From assembly GCA_017881445.1 (NCBI GenBank), contig JADGQX010000022.1, positions 1 through 32,719 of the forward strand: a stretch of DNA of 32,719 nt, given 5' to 3'. Source of the DNA: Gemmatimonadota bacterium. GTDB lineage: Bacteria > Gemmatimonadota > Gemmatimonadetes > Longimicrobiales > RSA9. Both the position numbers and the translations under genes were made by a program. A model generated the notes under the pieces. That model did no database searches, was not told the origin of the DNA, and saw only the letters and a program-made list of their open reading frames with translations. Positions 22,501 through 31,571 of the stretch are shown here, one piece after another (position 1 is the first letter of the stretch; each line of letters starts with the position of its first letter).

Positions 22501-22802
22501 ACGGCACGTATCCGATGCCGAACATCAACAGCATGTCCTTCAGCAACACGTTCGCCGATGTGTTCATCGAGGACGGGAGCTACATCCGGCTGAAGAACGT
22601 GCAGCTCGGGTACCGGCTGAGGCTGCCAATGGCGCAGTCGGCGCGCATTTACGTGAACGGCACGAACCTGTTCACCAGCACCAAGTACAAGGGCTTCGAT
22701 CCCGAGGTGAGCGCCTTCGGCGGCACGGACCGTCCCGGCGTGGACCAGGCCAGCTATCCGGGCCAGCGGCAGGTCACGTTCGGCGTGAGCGCCACATTCT
22801 AG
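19593..22802 (+). CDS. susC: SusC/RagA-type TonB-dependent outer-membrane transporter
   Basis: A 1069-residue outer-membrane receptor importing oligosaccharides with TonB energy. Signal peptide at about 1-24 (ending TARAQ). Then a carboxypeptidase-regulatory-like beta-sandwich (GTLAGRVLDAQTNQPVASAQ, about 29-105) typical of the SusC group, the TonB-box/plug region with IRGVNSMNSGSAEPLYVIDG and IQSIEILKDASATAIYGSRG (both hallmark strings), and a long beta-barrel. The C-terminus ends in Phe (VSATF), as needed for outer-membrane assembly. Length is normal for the family. I start at ATG 19593 (GGAGGG at 19578-19583); the frame continues upstream but those residues are not protein-like. It is followed after 73 bases by susD, the invariant partner. 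Substrate is inferred from neighbours to be beta-manno-oligosaccharide. Confidence 0.96.
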   Translation: MKFSRFLMLPAVLAGLLWAGTARAQGPTGTLAGRVLDAQTNQPVASAQVVVVGSRQGVISGQDGRFVLNGVPVGAHRVRVVLLGYGDAEQAVTVTAGQIATVNFEVQPQAIALKEMVAVGYGSTRRADVTGSVASVKSDAIDKVAVASFQTGLQGNVAGVHVVQGDAAPGGGIRVQIRGVNSMNSGSAEPLYVIDGIPVASTNVSKGQIGPVTSGGGSSLTSTNPLSELAPSDIQSIEILKDASATAIYGSRGANGVVMITTKRGRAAGGSLTFSASQGYQSVIRQIPVLNAFDYASYQNAAYLNVGSGADMPYGGANRSGSLTPDSIRALRGNGINWQNEILHTAPVSDMTLSMGGADDQGDYMVSGNLLQQEGVVRGSMFRRGGMRLNLNRTVVNPRLRFSSNAAVTRSINNMVRSSTESGYQSVGVIRQALAYAPWLRLDTTKTNDPRAEDPSVIGTLGSNPLRYTDEVKELDQITRAIGGSKLTFSMGRGFAIDLSVDGNYEGRTYGNYFPRTVSEGMGSQGDAIQARTEFGNIVNENLLRFQREFGDKQRLDAVGGFTYEYDRSYYESQEARTFPDDLLGYNVLQNATDIQKPQSGVYVWQLASWLGRVNYALMDRYLFTATVRADGSSKFAENNKWATFPALAFAWRASEEPFFKNQTAVNDLKVRLSWGASGNQAIGPYQSLPSVGGVGGTPFYLGGTQNAAYALTALGNPNLRWETTKQTDIGIDMAAFNSRFTATADYYAKKTTDLLQQIQLPSNTGFSNAWLNSGEVSNKGIELQASYQILTGKSLHGLNWTISANAAHNQNRIESLGPITQQFAGRLGAGGNLEVQPFLQKPGQPIGVMYGYKTDGLIKTVADSTAYSNAIGRPASMGFYKFQDVNGDGKINSDDQTLIGDANPKWVGGMTNTFTLGRFDLSSLVTAVRGNSIINTALMTYLVMAPNQNFTNIPEYIYKNSYNPKTNPNGTYPMPNINSMSFSNTFADVFIEDGSYIRLKNVQLGYRLRLPMAQSARIYVNGTNLFTSTKYKGFDPEVSAFGGTDRPGVDQASYPGQRQVTFGVSATF

Positions 22803-22875
22803 CGGAAGCGCCCGGGGCGGCGCCTGCCGCCCCCGCGCCCGTGAGACCAACGACTAAATGGCAGGGATCAACGAT

Positions 22876-24654
22876 ATGAGATTCCATTCTCGAGAGAATA
22901 CGGGTTGGGGGCGGGCTCTGCGGTGGGCCCTCCTCCCGGCGCTTGCCGTCGGCCTGGCGGGGTGCCAGACCGACCTGACGGAGACGTCCACGAACTTCAT
23001 CTCGCCTGACAAGTTCTACCAGAACGACACCCAGGCGCAGATCGCGGTGAACGGTGTTTTCCAGCCGCTGATGGACTGGAACGGCTGGAGGCAGCCGGCG
23101 CAGCACAGCGTGATGTGCGACGAAGACGAGACCGGGTGCGAGAGCTGGCTGGGCGGCGGCCGCAACGGCAGCGGCCTGGCCAGTCAGTGGTACGGCAACG
23201 GCAACGCCCCGTGGGGCGGCGACTATACGATCATCAACCGCGCGAACCAGGTGCTGCAGTACATCGGCGCCTCGGCGGGGGTGACCGCGACCGCCAAGGC
23301 GCAGTCCCTCGCCATGGCCAAGTTCGGACGCGCCTACGCTTACTTCGACCTGGTGCGCCGCTACGGCGGCGTGCCGCTGCGCACGGTGATGTACACGCCC
23401 GACGCCCAGCTGGGGGAGCAGGCGCGGGCTCCGGTCGATTCCATCTGGAACCAGATCGTGGGCGACCTGCGGGCGGCCGCGACGGACCTGCCGACGGCGT
23501 TCAACGCCGCCAACGGCTCGGGGCTGCCGCGCCAGGCCTCGGCCTACGGGCTGCTGGCCAAGGTCTACCTGCATATGGCGGGCGCCGAGGCGAGCACGGC
23601 TATGCAGGCAAAGAAGAGCCAGTACCTCGACTCGGCGTCCTATTACGCGCAGAAGGTGATGAGCGACGGGTCCACCGGGCTCGAGCCGAAGTACATGGAC
23701 ATGTTCAACGTGAACACGCAGAACGGCAGCAAGGAGATCCTGTTCGCGGTGCAGGGCAACCGCGGCAACGGCTCCAACATCCCGCCCTTCTTCAGCCCCG
23801 CCGGCGACTGCTCGCTGGTGGGCGGCTGCGGCCCGGCGGGCCCCGGCTTCGTGAAGATCCGCTGGGACTTCGCCAAGTCGTTCGACCCGTCGGACAAGCG
23901 CTGGGAGCACAACGTGGCGGTGGCCATGGCCTGGAACTCCATGCCGCCGGCGCAGTCGGTGCTGAAGGACTTCACCACGCCGGTGATCCACGTGGACTCC
24001 TTCACCACGCTGGTGAACAAGGGGCTGGCCCGCGTCGTCCAGAAGAAGGGTCCGGCGGACTGGGCCTCGGGCATGGACAGCGTGGTGGCGGGTGAGGGCT
24101 GGTCGGAAGCCTGCGAGACGAACCGGCTCTTCCCCGGTTTCGAGTTCGTGCAGATGAAGAACTCGAACGGCGACTGGGTGAATGACACGATCGCCATCCC
24201 GCACGCCTACTACACCCTCAAGTACGTCGACAGGGGCAACACGGGCGGCGAGTACGGCAACGCCAACAACTTCATCATCCTGCGCTACGCCGACGTGCTG
24301 CTGGTGCTGGCGGAAGCGGAGGCGCTGAAGTCGGGGCAGACGCCAGCGGCAATGCAGGCGCTGCACCTGATCCGCCAGCGTGCCAACCTGCCCGACATGA
24401 AGAGCGGGCTCAGCCAGGCCGCGTTCATCGACTCGGTGCGCGTGGAGCGCGGGCACGAGCTGTATGCCGAGTTCCAGCGCCGCTTCGACCTCATCCGCCA
24501 GGGCAAGTACCTGGACGTGATGAACGCGTCGGTGCCGACGGAATACCAGGGCAGCCAGGTCTGCCGGCCCCGGGCCCTGTACCAGCTCCTGCAGCCCATC
24601 CCCTCGGGGGAGCTGGCCGCCAACCCGTTGCTCAAGCAGAACACGGGCTGGTAA
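22876..24654 (+). CDS. susD: SusD/RagB-type surface glycan-binding lipoprotein
   Basis: A 592-residue lipoprotein that caps SusC and captures glycan at the cell surface. Signal peptide ends at GLAGC (Cys30). Family landmarks: TDLTETSTNFISPDKFYQND after the lipid anchor, the TPR-like helical body (AKFGRAYAYFDLVRRYGGVP is the classic SusD string), QASAYGLLAKVYLHMAG, and the C-terminal NNFIILRYADVLLVLAEAEA followed by ERGHELYAEFQRRFDLIRQG. I prefer ATG 22876 over ATG 22858 because AGGGA sits eight bases before it and the signal peptide then has a normal basic n-region. A stem-loop follows the gene. Substrate is not readable from sequence alone. Confidence 0.96.
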   Translation: MRFHSRENTGWGRALRWALLPALAVGLAGCQTDLTETSTNFISPDKFYQNDTQAQIAVNGVFQPLMDWNGWRQPAQHSVMCDEDETGCESWLGGGRNGSGLASQWYGNGNAPWGGDYTIINRANQVLQYIGASAGVTATAKAQSLAMAKFGRAYAYFDLVRRYGGVPLRTVMYTPDAQLGEQARAPVDSIWNQIVGDLRAAATDLPTAFNAANGSGLPRQASAYGLLAKVYLHMAGAEASTAMQAKKSQYLDSASYYAQKVMSDGSTGLEPKYMDMFNVNTQNGSKEILFAVQGNRGNGSNIPPFFSPAGDCSLVGGCGPAGPGFVKIRWDFAKSFDPSDKRWEHNVAVAMAWNSMPPAQSVLKDFTTPVIHVDSFTTLVNKGLARVVQKKGPADWASGMDSVVAGEGWSEACETNRLFPGFEFVQMKNSNGDWVNDTIAIPHAYYTLKYVDRGNTGGEYGNANNFIILRYADVLLVLAEAEALKSGQTPAAMQALHLIRQRANLPDMKSGLSQAAFIDSVRVERGHELYAEFQRRFDLIRQGKYLDVMNASVPTEYQGSQVCRPRALYQLLQPIPSGELAANPLLKQNTGW

Positions 24655-24669
24655 GCCCCACCGATCGAG

Positions 24670-24713
24670 ACCCGGTCCACGGGAGCGGCGTGAGCCGCCG
24701 CCGTGGACCGGGT
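24670..24713 (+). other. Two-tier stem-loop with GUGA tetraloop between susD and the symporter gene
   Basis: ACCCGGTCCACGG (24670-24682) pairs perfectly with CCGTGGACCGGGT (24701-24713), 13 bp. Inside, a 2x2 internal loop leads to a second 5-bp stem (GCGGC 24685-24689 / GCCGC 24694-24698) closed by GTGA, which as RNA is a stable GNRA tetraloop. No T-run follows, so it is not an ordinary terminator. It may stabilise the susCD part of the message or reduce read-through into the cytoplasmic genes. Confidence 0.75.
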
Positions 24714-24798
24714 GCCCCGGCGGGTCCCGGCGGACTGCCAGCCGAGCTTTTGAGTTCGAACTTGCCGCTGGTCGCCGTACGGCCGGAACGGGAGAGCG

Positions 24799-26682
24799 AT
24801 GAACCTGCAGCTGGTGGACATCCTCATTATCGTCGCCTACGTCGCGGCGACCCTCGCCGTGGGCTTCTGGATCTCCAAGCGCGCTTCACGGAGCCTGAAG
24901 AGCTACTTCCTCGGCGGGAATGAGATTCCCTGGTACATGCTCGGGGTGTCGAATGCGTCGGGCATGTTCGACATCAGCGGGACCATGCTGCTCGTATACT
25001 GGCTGTTCGTCTACGGCCTGAAGAGCATCTGGATTCCCTGGGTCTGGCCGGTGTTCAACCAGATCTTTCTGATGGTGTTCCTGTCCACGTGGCTGCGCCG
25101 GTCGGGCGTCATGACCGGCGCCGAGTGGATCCGCTTCCGCTTTGGCAACAGCCGGGGTGCCCAGCTGGCGCACCTCATGGTGGTAGTCTTCGCCATCGTG
25201 AGCGTGATCGGCTTCCTGGCCTACGGCTTCATCGGCGTGGGCAAGTTCGCGGCGACGTTCCTGCCCTGGCACCTGTCGGCGGACCCCCAGACGAACGTCA
25301 AGCTGTGGGGGCTGCTGATCACGGCCGTCACCACGCTCTACGTGGTGAAGGGCGGGATGTTCAGCGTGGTCTTCACGGACGTCATGCAGTACGTCCTCAT
25401 GACGGTCTCGTGCATCGCGGTGGGCATCATCGCCATGATGCGCATTTCGCCGGACACGCTGAGCCACGTCATCCCGGCCGGCTGGACGAACCCGTTCTTC
25501 GGCTGGACGCTGAACCTGGACTGGTCGCACCTCCTGCCGGCCGTGAATCGTCGCATCTCCGAGGACGGCTGGTCGCTGTTCGGGCTGTTCTTCACCATGA
25601 CGCTGTGGAAGGGCGTGCTGGTCAGCGCCGCGGGCCCGGCGCCCAACTACGACATGCAGCGCGTGCTCTCCGCCCGCACCCCGACGGAAGCGGCGAAGAT
25701 GAGCGGCGTGGTGTCGCTCGTGCTGATGTTCCCGCGCTACATGCTGACGGCCGGCCTGACGGTGCTCGCGCTCGTCTTCTTCTCGCCGCGGATCCAGGCG
25801 CTGGGCGCAGGGGCGGACTTCGAGCTAGTGCTGCCGTGGGCGCTCCAGAATTACGTGCCCGCCGGACTGCTCGGCCTGCTCATCGCCGGACTGCTGGCCG
25901 CGTTCATGTCCACGTACTCGGCCACCGTAAACGCCGCGCCGGCGTACATCGTCAACGACATCTACAAGCGCTTCGTCAATCCGGACGCCAGCGAGAGGAC
26001 GTACGTCCGCGCGAGCTACGTCGTTTCCGTCGCGGTGGTCATCATCGGCACGTTGATCGGGCTGTACGTCGGCTCGCTCGAGAAGATCGTGCAGTGGATC
26101 GTGACTGCGCTCTGGGGCGGGTACACCGCGTCCAACGTGCTCAAGTGGTACTGGTGGCGTTTCAACAGCTACGGCTACTTCTGGGGCATGGTGCTGGGAA
26201 TCGTCGCCGCGCTCGTGTTCGCCCTCTTAACCGGGATGAACGCGATCTTCTCCTTCCCGATCATCCTCGGCGTCTCGCTCGTGGGCTGCATCGCGGGCAG
26301 CCTGCTGACCGGTCCCGACGACGAGGAAGTGCTGAAGCGGTTCTATCTGAAGGTCCGGCCCTGGGGCTTCTGGAAGCCGATCCATGACAAGCTCGCACTG
26401 GAGCGGCCGGGGCTGGTGGCCAACACGGCCTTCGGGCGGGACATGTTCAACGTGGCGGTGGGCACGATCTGGCAGACCGCGCTGGTCGCCGGCGGCATCT
26501 ACTTGGTGCTGAAGGACTTCCGGGCGCTTGCCCTGTGCGGAGCCATCGTGCTGGTCACCGTCGTCATCCTCAAGTACAACTGGTACGACAAGCTGGAGGA
26601 CTACCCGGCCGACCTGGCGCCGGCGGAGCGGGGCGGGGCGGAACAGGCCGCGCCGGCGCTCGCCGCCACGGTGGGCGACTGA
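24799..26682 (+). CDS. Sodium:solute symporter (SSS family) for sugar uptake
   Basis: A 627-residue inner-membrane protein with about 14 hydrophobic helices, of the SLC5/SSS family. Typical features are the first helix VDILIIVAYVAATLAVGFWI, the SYFLGGNEIPWYMLGVSNAS loop and helix 2, VVKGGMFSVVFTDVMQYVLM, and LLIAGLLAAFMSTYSATVNA (the conserved sodium-site helix). An extra C-terminal portion (about 500-627) includes two more hydrophobic stretches and ends in an Ala/Glu-rich tail. It probably co-transports the disaccharide (mannobiose or mannosylglucose) with Na+ into the cytoplasm, where the next two genes act. The substrate is inferred from position. RBS GGGAGAG just before ATG 24799. Confidence 0.93.
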   Translation: MNLQLVDILIIVAYVAATLAVGFWISKRASRSLKSYFLGGNEIPWYMLGVSNASGMFDISGTMLLVYWLFVYGLKSIWIPWVWPVFNQIFLMVFLSTWLRRSGVMTGAEWIRFRFGNSRGAQLAHLMVVVFAIVSVIGFLAYGFIGVGKFAATFLPWHLSADPQTNVKLWGLLITAVTTLYVVKGGMFSVVFTDVMQYVLMTVSCIAVGIIAMMRISPDTLSHVIPAGWTNPFFGWTLNLDWSHLLPAVNRRISEDGWSLFGLFFTMTLWKGVLVSAAGPAPNYDMQRVLSARTPTEAAKMSGVVSLVLMFPRYMLTAGLTVLALVFFSPRIQALGAGADFELVLPWALQNYVPAGLLGLLIAGLLAAFMSTYSATVNAAPAYIVNDIYKRFVNPDASERTYVRASYVVSVAVVIIGTLIGLYVGSLEKIVQWIVTALWGGYTASNVLKWYWWRFNSYGYFWGMVLGIVAALVFALLTGMNAIFSFPIILGVSLVGCIAGSLLTGPDDEEVLKRFYLKVRPWGFWKPIHDKLALERPGLVANTAFGRDMFNVAVGTIWQTALVAGGIYLVLKDFRALALCGAIVLVTVVILKYNWYDKLEDYPADLAPAERGGAEQAAPALAATVGD

Positions 26683-26718
26683 GGTCCCTCGTCTCCTCAA
26701 CCGAACAGCGGTGAACGC

Positions 26719-27933
26719 ATGCAGACGATCGATGCAGTGGTCCAGGGCACGCCGGGATGGGCCGCGCGCCTGGGGGTGCTGGAGAAGACGCACGAGGCGC
26801 TGCTGAACCAGCCAAACGAGGCCGTGGGCGGTGGGTGGGGCGTCTTCGAGCGCTATCGCTATCCTGTCCTGACGGCGGAGCACGTCCCGCTGCACTGGCG
26901 ATACGACCTGAACCCGAGGACCAATCCGTTCCTGATGGAGCGGATGGGCGTGGACGCGGTCTTCAATTCGGGGGCGATGAAGTTCGAGGGGCGGTACGTG
27001 CAGGCGGCGCGCATCGAAGGCGCGGACCGCAAGTCGTTCTTCGCCATCGCCGAGAGCCCGAACGGGATCGACAACTGGCGCTTCTGGGATTGCCCGATCC
27101 GCATGCCGGAGACGGAGCGGCCGGACGTGAACGTGTACGACATGCGGCTGGTCGAGCACGAGGACGGCTGGATCTACGGCGTGTTCTGCACCGAGCGTAA
27201 GGACGAGGCGCACCCGCATGACCTGACGGCGGCGGACGCACAGGTGGGGATCGCGCGCACGCACGACCTCGTGACCTGGTACCGGCTGCCGGATCTGAAG
27301 ACTCGGGCGGCGCAGCAGCGCAACGCGGTGCTGCACCCGGAATTCGTGAAGGGCAAGTATGGCTTCTACACGCGGCCCCAAGACGGCTTCATCGACATCG
27401 GCTCCGGCGGCGGCGTCGGCTGGGGCGTGTGCGACGACATCACGCACGCGGAGATCGGTGAGGAGGTCATCGTCTCCCCCAAGCGGTATCACACCATCAC
27501 CGAGGTGAAGAACGGCGAGGGCCCGGCGCCGCTTAAGACGCCGGAGGGCTGGCTGCACATGGCGCACGCGGTGCGCAACACCGCCGCGGGGCTGCGCTAC
27601 GTGGTCTACGTCTACGTCACGGACCTGAAGGAGCCCTGGCGCGTCACATACGCGCCGGCGGGCTACCTGATCTCCCCCAGGGGCCCCGAGCGCGTGGGCG
27701 ACGTGTCCAACGTCATCTTCTGCGGCGGCTGGATCCTGGACGACGACGGCACCGTCTTCATCTACTACGCGTCCTCGGACACCCGCATGCACGTCGGCAG
27801 GTCCGACCTCGACCGGCTGCTGGACTACTGCAAGAACACGCCGCCCGACCCGCTGCGCTCCGCGGCCTGCGTGGAGCAGCGCTACGAGCTGATCGGTCGC
27901 AACCTCACGCGCGGGAACGGCGCCCGGGCATGA
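26719..27933 (+). CDS. GH130 phosphorylase, probable 4-O-beta-D-mannosyl-D-glucose phosphorylase
   Basis: A 404-residue cytoplasmic enzyme (no signal peptide) of family GH130. It should split beta-1,4-mannosyl-glucose with inorganic phosphate into alpha-mannose-1-phosphate and glucose, saving ATP. The N-terminal segment [39 protein letters not shown] and the catalytic-acid motif VNVYDMRL (Asp141) follow the subfamily 1 pattern known from the Bacteroides fragilis mannosylglucose phosphorylase; [20 protein letters not shown] holds phosphate-binding basic residues. Length agrees with subfamily 1. Its stop overlaps the start of the 2-epimerase by ATGA, supporting a joint pathway. Specificity for Man-Glc rather than mannobiose or longer chains is inferred. 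Confidence 0.93.
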   Translation: MQTIDAVVQGTPGWAARLGVLEKTHEALLNQPNEAVGGGWGVFERYRYPVLTAEHVPLHWRYDLNPRTNPFLMERMGVDAVFNSGAMKFEGRYVQAARIEGADRKSFFAIAESPNGIDNWRFWDCPIRMPETERPDVNVYDMRLVEHEDGWIYGVFCTERKDEAHPHDLTAADAQVGIARTHDLVTWYRLPDLKTRAAQQRNAVLHPEFVKGKYGFYTRPQDGFIDIGSGGGVGWGVCDDITHAEIGEEVIVSPKRYHTITEVKNGEGPAPLKTPEGWLHMAHAVRNTAAGLRYVVYVYVTDLKEPWRVTYAPAGYLISPRGPERVGDVSNVIFCGGWILDDDGTVFIYYASSDTRMHVGRSDLDRLLDYCKNTPPDPLRSAACVEQRYELIGRNLTRGNGARA

Positions 27934-29150
27934 ACCGCGACCGGGCGCTGCGCGCGCTTGGCGACCAGCTCCGGCACGAGCTCGAGCACGGCATTCTGCC
28001 CTACTGGCTCGAGCACGGGCCGGACCAGGAGCACGGGGGGTTCGTCGGGCTGGTCTCGGGCGACGACGTCGCCTCGGCCGCGGCTCCCAAGGGAGCGATC
28101 CTGAACGCCCGCATCCTCTGGACCTTTTCTGCCGCCTACAGGGCGCTGCGGCGGGGGGAATACCGCTGCACGGCGGAGCGGGCGGCGGCATATCTCCAGG
28201 GCCATTTCCTCGACCCCGAGCATGGCGGCGCCTACTGGATGCTGGACGCGGGCGGCGCGCCGCTGGACGACCGCAAGCACGTCTACGCCCAGGCCTTCGC
28301 CATCTACGGGCTGGTCGAATACCACCGGGCCACGGGCGACGAGGCGGCGCTGACCGCGGCGCGGCAGCTCTACTCGCTGGTGGAGCGCCACGCCGCCGAC
28401 GCGGTGCGCGGCGGTTACCTGGAGGCGTTCTCCCGGGACTGGACGCCGCTGGAGGATGTGCGCCTGAGCCCGGACGATCCCGACGAGCGCCGGAGCATGA
28501 ACACGCCCCTGCACCTGCTGGAGGCGTACACGGCACTGTCGCGGGTCTGGCCGGACCCCGGGCTGCGCGAGCGCCTGCATGCCCTGATCGAGCTGTTCCT
28601 GGATCGCATCATCGATCCGGAGTCGGGGCACCTGCACGTCTTCTTCGACGACGACTGGGTCGCGCGCTCGGGGGAAGTTGCCTTCGGCCACGACATCGAG
28701 GCCAGCTGGCTGCTGGTGGAAGCGGCGGGGGAGGCGGGCGACGCCGGCCTGAGCGCGCGCGTGCGCGCGGCGTCGCTCCGGCTGGCGGAGGCGGTGCTCG
28801 AGACCGGCATCGATGCCTGCGGCGGCATCTTCGAGTGGGGCGGCGCCGTGACCGATACCGACAAGGAGTGGTGGCCGCAGGCGGAGGCGATCGTCGGCTT
28901 CCTGAATGCCTACGAGCTGACCGGCCGCGGCCCCTTCCTGGACGCGACACTCCGTACCTGGGACTTCGTCAGCCGCCACGTGGTGGACGCGGAGCACGGC
29001 GAGTGGTTCCGGCGAGTGGCCCGCGATGGGACGCCGCGGCCCGGGCACGAGAAGGCGGGGCCATGGAAATGCCCCTACCACAACTCGCGCGCGTGCCTCG
29101 AGGTCATGGCCCGGGTCGAGCGGCTCGCCCCCCTCGCCCCGGCTTGCTGA
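27930..29150 (+). CDS. Cellobiose/mannobiose 2-epimerase (AGE superfamily)
   Basis: A 406-residue cytoplasmic (alpha/alpha)6-barrel epimerase. It inverts C2 of the reducing-end sugar in beta-1,4-disaccharides, for example mannobiose to mannosylglucose. Visible family residues: Arg61 in [14 protein letters not shown], His195 in [11 protein letters not shown], His254 in [11 protein letters not shown], the Trp pair in [10 protein letters not shown], and His384 in [13 protein letters not shown]; the last two His match the acid/base pair of characterised cellobiose 2-epimerases. Length fits the family. The start overlaps the GH130 stop (ATGA), so translation is coupled. N-acylglucosamine 2-epimerase is a related alternative but the locus favours disaccharides. 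Confidence 0.93.
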   Translation: MNRDRALRALGDQLRHELEHGILPYWLEHGPDQEHGGFVGLVSGDDVASAAAPKGAILNARILWTFSAAYRALRRGEYRCTAERAAAYLQGHFLDPEHGGAYWMLDAGGAPLDDRKHVYAQAFAIYGLVEYHRATGDEAALTAARQLYSLVERHAADAVRGGYLEAFSRDWTPLEDVRLSPDDPDERRSMNTPLHLLEAYTALSRVWPDPGLRERLHALIELFLDRIIDPESGHLHVFFDDDWVARSGEVAFGHDIEASWLLVEAAGEAGDAGLSARVRAASLRLAEAVLETGIDACGGIFEWGGAVTDTDKEWWPQAEAIVGFLNAYELTGRGPFLDATLRTWDFVSRHVVDAEHGEWFRRVARDGTPRPGHEKAGPWKCPYHNSRACLEVMARVERLAPLAPAC

Positions 29151-29255
29151 GTCGCGGGCGGAGACCCACGCCAGATGACGCAGACCGCCCCGCGCCCCTC
29201 TCTTCTGCGCTCCCTGTCCGCCGCACTCCAGAGACAACCGTCGAGGCGAACGCCC

Positions 29256-31553
29256 ATGAAGATCCACCGTCGTTCTGTCGTGCTGGCCGCGCTGGCCGCG
29301 GTCGCGCTGCCGTGCACCCGCGCCCCGCTGGCGGCGCAGCAGGCGCCGGCCCGGGCGGTCCGCGCGCGCGTCGATTCGCTCCTGGCCCGCATGACGCTGG
29401 AGGAGAAGGTCGGCCAGATGACGCAGATCGACCTGCCCAACTTCCTGGCAGCGGGCGCGCAGTCGCCGGACAGCGTGCGGCTGGACCTGCAGAAGCTGCG
29501 CACGGGCATCGTGCAGCGGCACATCGGTTCCATCCTGAACAGCCCCGGGTCCGCGCCCACGGTGAAGGGGTGGAACGGCCTGATCCGGCAGATCCAGGAC
29601 GTGGCCACGCGGGAAACGCGGCTCCGCATCCCGGTGCTCTACGGCGTGGACGCGGTGCACGGCGTGAACTACACGGTGGACGCCACCATCTTCCCGCAGA
29701 ACATCGGCATGGCGGCCACCTTCGACAGCGCGCTGGCGCGGCGGGAGGGCGAGATCGTGGCCGCCGAGCTGACGGCCGCGGGCACTCCCTGGAACTTCGC
29801 ACCGGTGCTGGACGTGGGCCGGCAGCCCCTCTGGCCTCGCTTCTACGAGACGCTGGGCGAGGAGCCGTTCATCGGCCGCCGGCTGGGGCGGGCCCAGGTC
29901 GAAGGCATGCAGGCGAGCGGCCACGTGGCCGTGTCGCTCAAGCACTACCTGGGCTACGGCGGTCCCGCCTCGGGCCACGACCGCACACCGGCGCTCATCT
30001 CCCGCCGCATGGTGCGGGAGCTCTACCTGCCGCCCTTCGCGGAGGCGGTGAGGGCAGGCGCGAAGACGGTCATGGTCAACTCGAGCGAGATCGACGGCGA
30101 GGCGCTCCATGCCAGCCGCTACTGGCTGACGGACGTGCTGCGGGGCGAGCTGGGCTTTCAGGGCGTGATCGTCACGGACTACCAGGACATCATCTACCTG
30201 CACACGCGCCACCACGTGGCGGCCACGCTCAAGGACGCCGTGCGCATCGCGGTCCAGGCCGGCGTCGACATGAGCATGACGCCCAACGACTACCAGTTCG
30301 CGGACGATCTGCTCCAGCTGGTGCGGGAGGGCACGATCCCCGTGAGCCGCATCGACCAGTCCGTGCGCCGCATCCTCACGCTCAAGGCGGAGCTCGGGCT
30401 CTTCGACCGACCTTACCCGGATCCCGCCGCCCGGGCCGGCTTCGCCACGGCGGGCGCCCGGGAGGCGGCCGCGCAGGCGGCGCGGGAGTCCATCACGCTC
30501 CTGAAGAACGACAGCGTGCTGCCGCTACGCCCGGGCGCCCGCGTGCTGGTGACCGGGCCGGCGGCGAATTCGCTCACGGCGCTGAATGGCGGCTGGACCT
30601 ACGTCTGGCAGGGCAACGACGCCTCGCGCTTCCCCGCGGGCGTGCCGACGATCTTGGACGCCATCCGCAAGCAGAGCGCGGACGTGCGCTACGTCCCGGA
30701 CTCCAGCTTCACCGAGCTGGGCGACATGGCCGCGGTCACGCGCGCCACGGCGGGCGCCGACGCCGCCATCGTGGTCCTGGGGGAGGACGCCTACGCCGAG
30801 GGCGTGGGCAACATCGACGACCTGACGCTCCCCGAATCGCAGCTCATGCTGGCGGAGGCGGTGCAGGCGACGGGCATCCCCACGATCCTGGTGCTGGTGG
30901 AAGGCCGGCCGCGCCTGATCGAGCGCGTGGCCGGGCGGGCCCGGGGCATCGTCATGGCCTACTGGCCGGGAATGCAGGGCGGGACCGCGGTGGCGGACGT
31001 GCTGTTCGGCCGGGTGAACCCGAGCGGCCGGCTGCCCTTCACCTACCCCCGCCGGCCCAACGCGCTGACCACCTACGACCACAGGTTCACGGAAGAGCTG
31101 AGCACGGGCGACGGCGGTGGCGCCACGGGCGGCTTCGACCCACAGTTCCAGCTGGGCGAAGGGCTCAGCTACACCACCTTCGCCTACAGTGACCTGAAGC
31201 TGGGCGCGGACACCGTCGGCCTGGCCGACGGGGTGAGCGCGCAGGTGACCGTGCGCAACACCGGCGCCCGCGCCGGCGACGACGTGGTGCTGCTCTTCAC
31301 CCACCAGCAGTACGGGTCGCTGACGCCGGCCGTGCGCCGGCTGCGCGGCTTCCAGCGCGTCGCGCTGGCCCCGGGCGAGTCCCGCACGCTGCGCTTCGCC
31401 CTGGCGCCGGAGGATCTCGCCTTCGTCGGCCAGGATGGCCACCCGGTGCTGGAACCCGGCGCCTTCGATATCATGGTGGGGTCGCTGAAGGCGACGTTCC
31501 AGGTCGTGAATCGGGGCCGGTCCGCCGCGGTGCGCGCGGCCCCACAGCGCTGA
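29256..31553 (+). CDS. Secreted GH3 beta-glycosidase (beta-glucosidase type)
   Basis: A 765-residue exported glycoside hydrolase of family 3. Signal peptide at about 1-28 (VVLAALAAVALPCTRAPLAA). Domains: N-terminal TIM barrel (LLARMTLEEKVGQMTQIDLP, VLYGVDAVHGVNY, AVSLKHYLGYG with the substrate-binding Lys-His), nucleophile Asp308 in GFQGVIVTDYQDI, the alpha/beta sandwich from about 395 (ESITLLKNDSVLPLRPGARV), and a C-terminal fibronectin III-like domain (about 665-750). It should release single glucose or mannose residues from oligosaccharide ends in the periplasm, complementing GH5. I start at ATG 29256 because the signal peptide begins there; the frame extends 27 codons upstream. Substrate (glucoside, mannoside or xyloside) is not decided by sequence alone. 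Confidence 0.93.
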   Translation: MKIHRRSVVLAALAAVALPCTRAPLAAQQAPARAVRARVDSLLARMTLEEKVGQMTQIDLPNFLAAGAQSPDSVRLDLQKLRTGIVQRHIGSILNSPGSAPTVKGWNGLIRQIQDVATRETRLRIPVLYGVDAVHGVNYTVDATIFPQNIGMAATFDSALARREGEIVAAELTAAGTPWNFAPVLDVGRQPLWPRFYETLGEEPFIGRRLGRAQVEGMQASGHVAVSLKHYLGYGGPASGHDRTPALISRRMVRELYLPPFAEAVRAGAKTVMVNSSEIDGEALHASRYWLTDVLRGELGFQGVIVTDYQDIIYLHTRHHVAATLKDAVRIAVQAGVDMSMTPNDYQFADDLLQLVREGTIPVSRIDQSVRRILTLKAELGLFDRPYPDPAARAGFATAGAREAAAQAARESITLLKNDSVLPLRPGARVLVTGPAANSLTALNGGWTYVWQGNDASRFPAGVPTILDAIRKQSADVRYVPDSSFTELGDMAAVTRATAGADAAIVVLGEDAYAEGVGNIDDLTLPESQLMLAEAVQATGIPTILVLVEGRPRLIERVAGRARGIVMAYWPGMQGGTAVADVLFGRVNPSGRLPFTYPRRPNALTTYDHRFTEELSTGDGGGATGGFDPQFQLGEGLSYTTFAYSDLKLGADTVGLADGVSAQVTVRNTGARAGDDVVLLFTHQQYGSLTPAVRRLRGFQRVALAPGESRTLRFALAPEDLAFVGQDGHPVLEPGAFDIMVGSLKATFQVVNRGRSAAVRAAPQR

Positions 31554-31571
31554 ACCCGGGAGGGCCGCCAG

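Noticed and set aside
19563-22850. Antisense open frame of 1095 codons opposite susC
   Set aside because: Arises from the G+C bias of the codons on the other strand; composition is Arg/His/Val-rich without domains.
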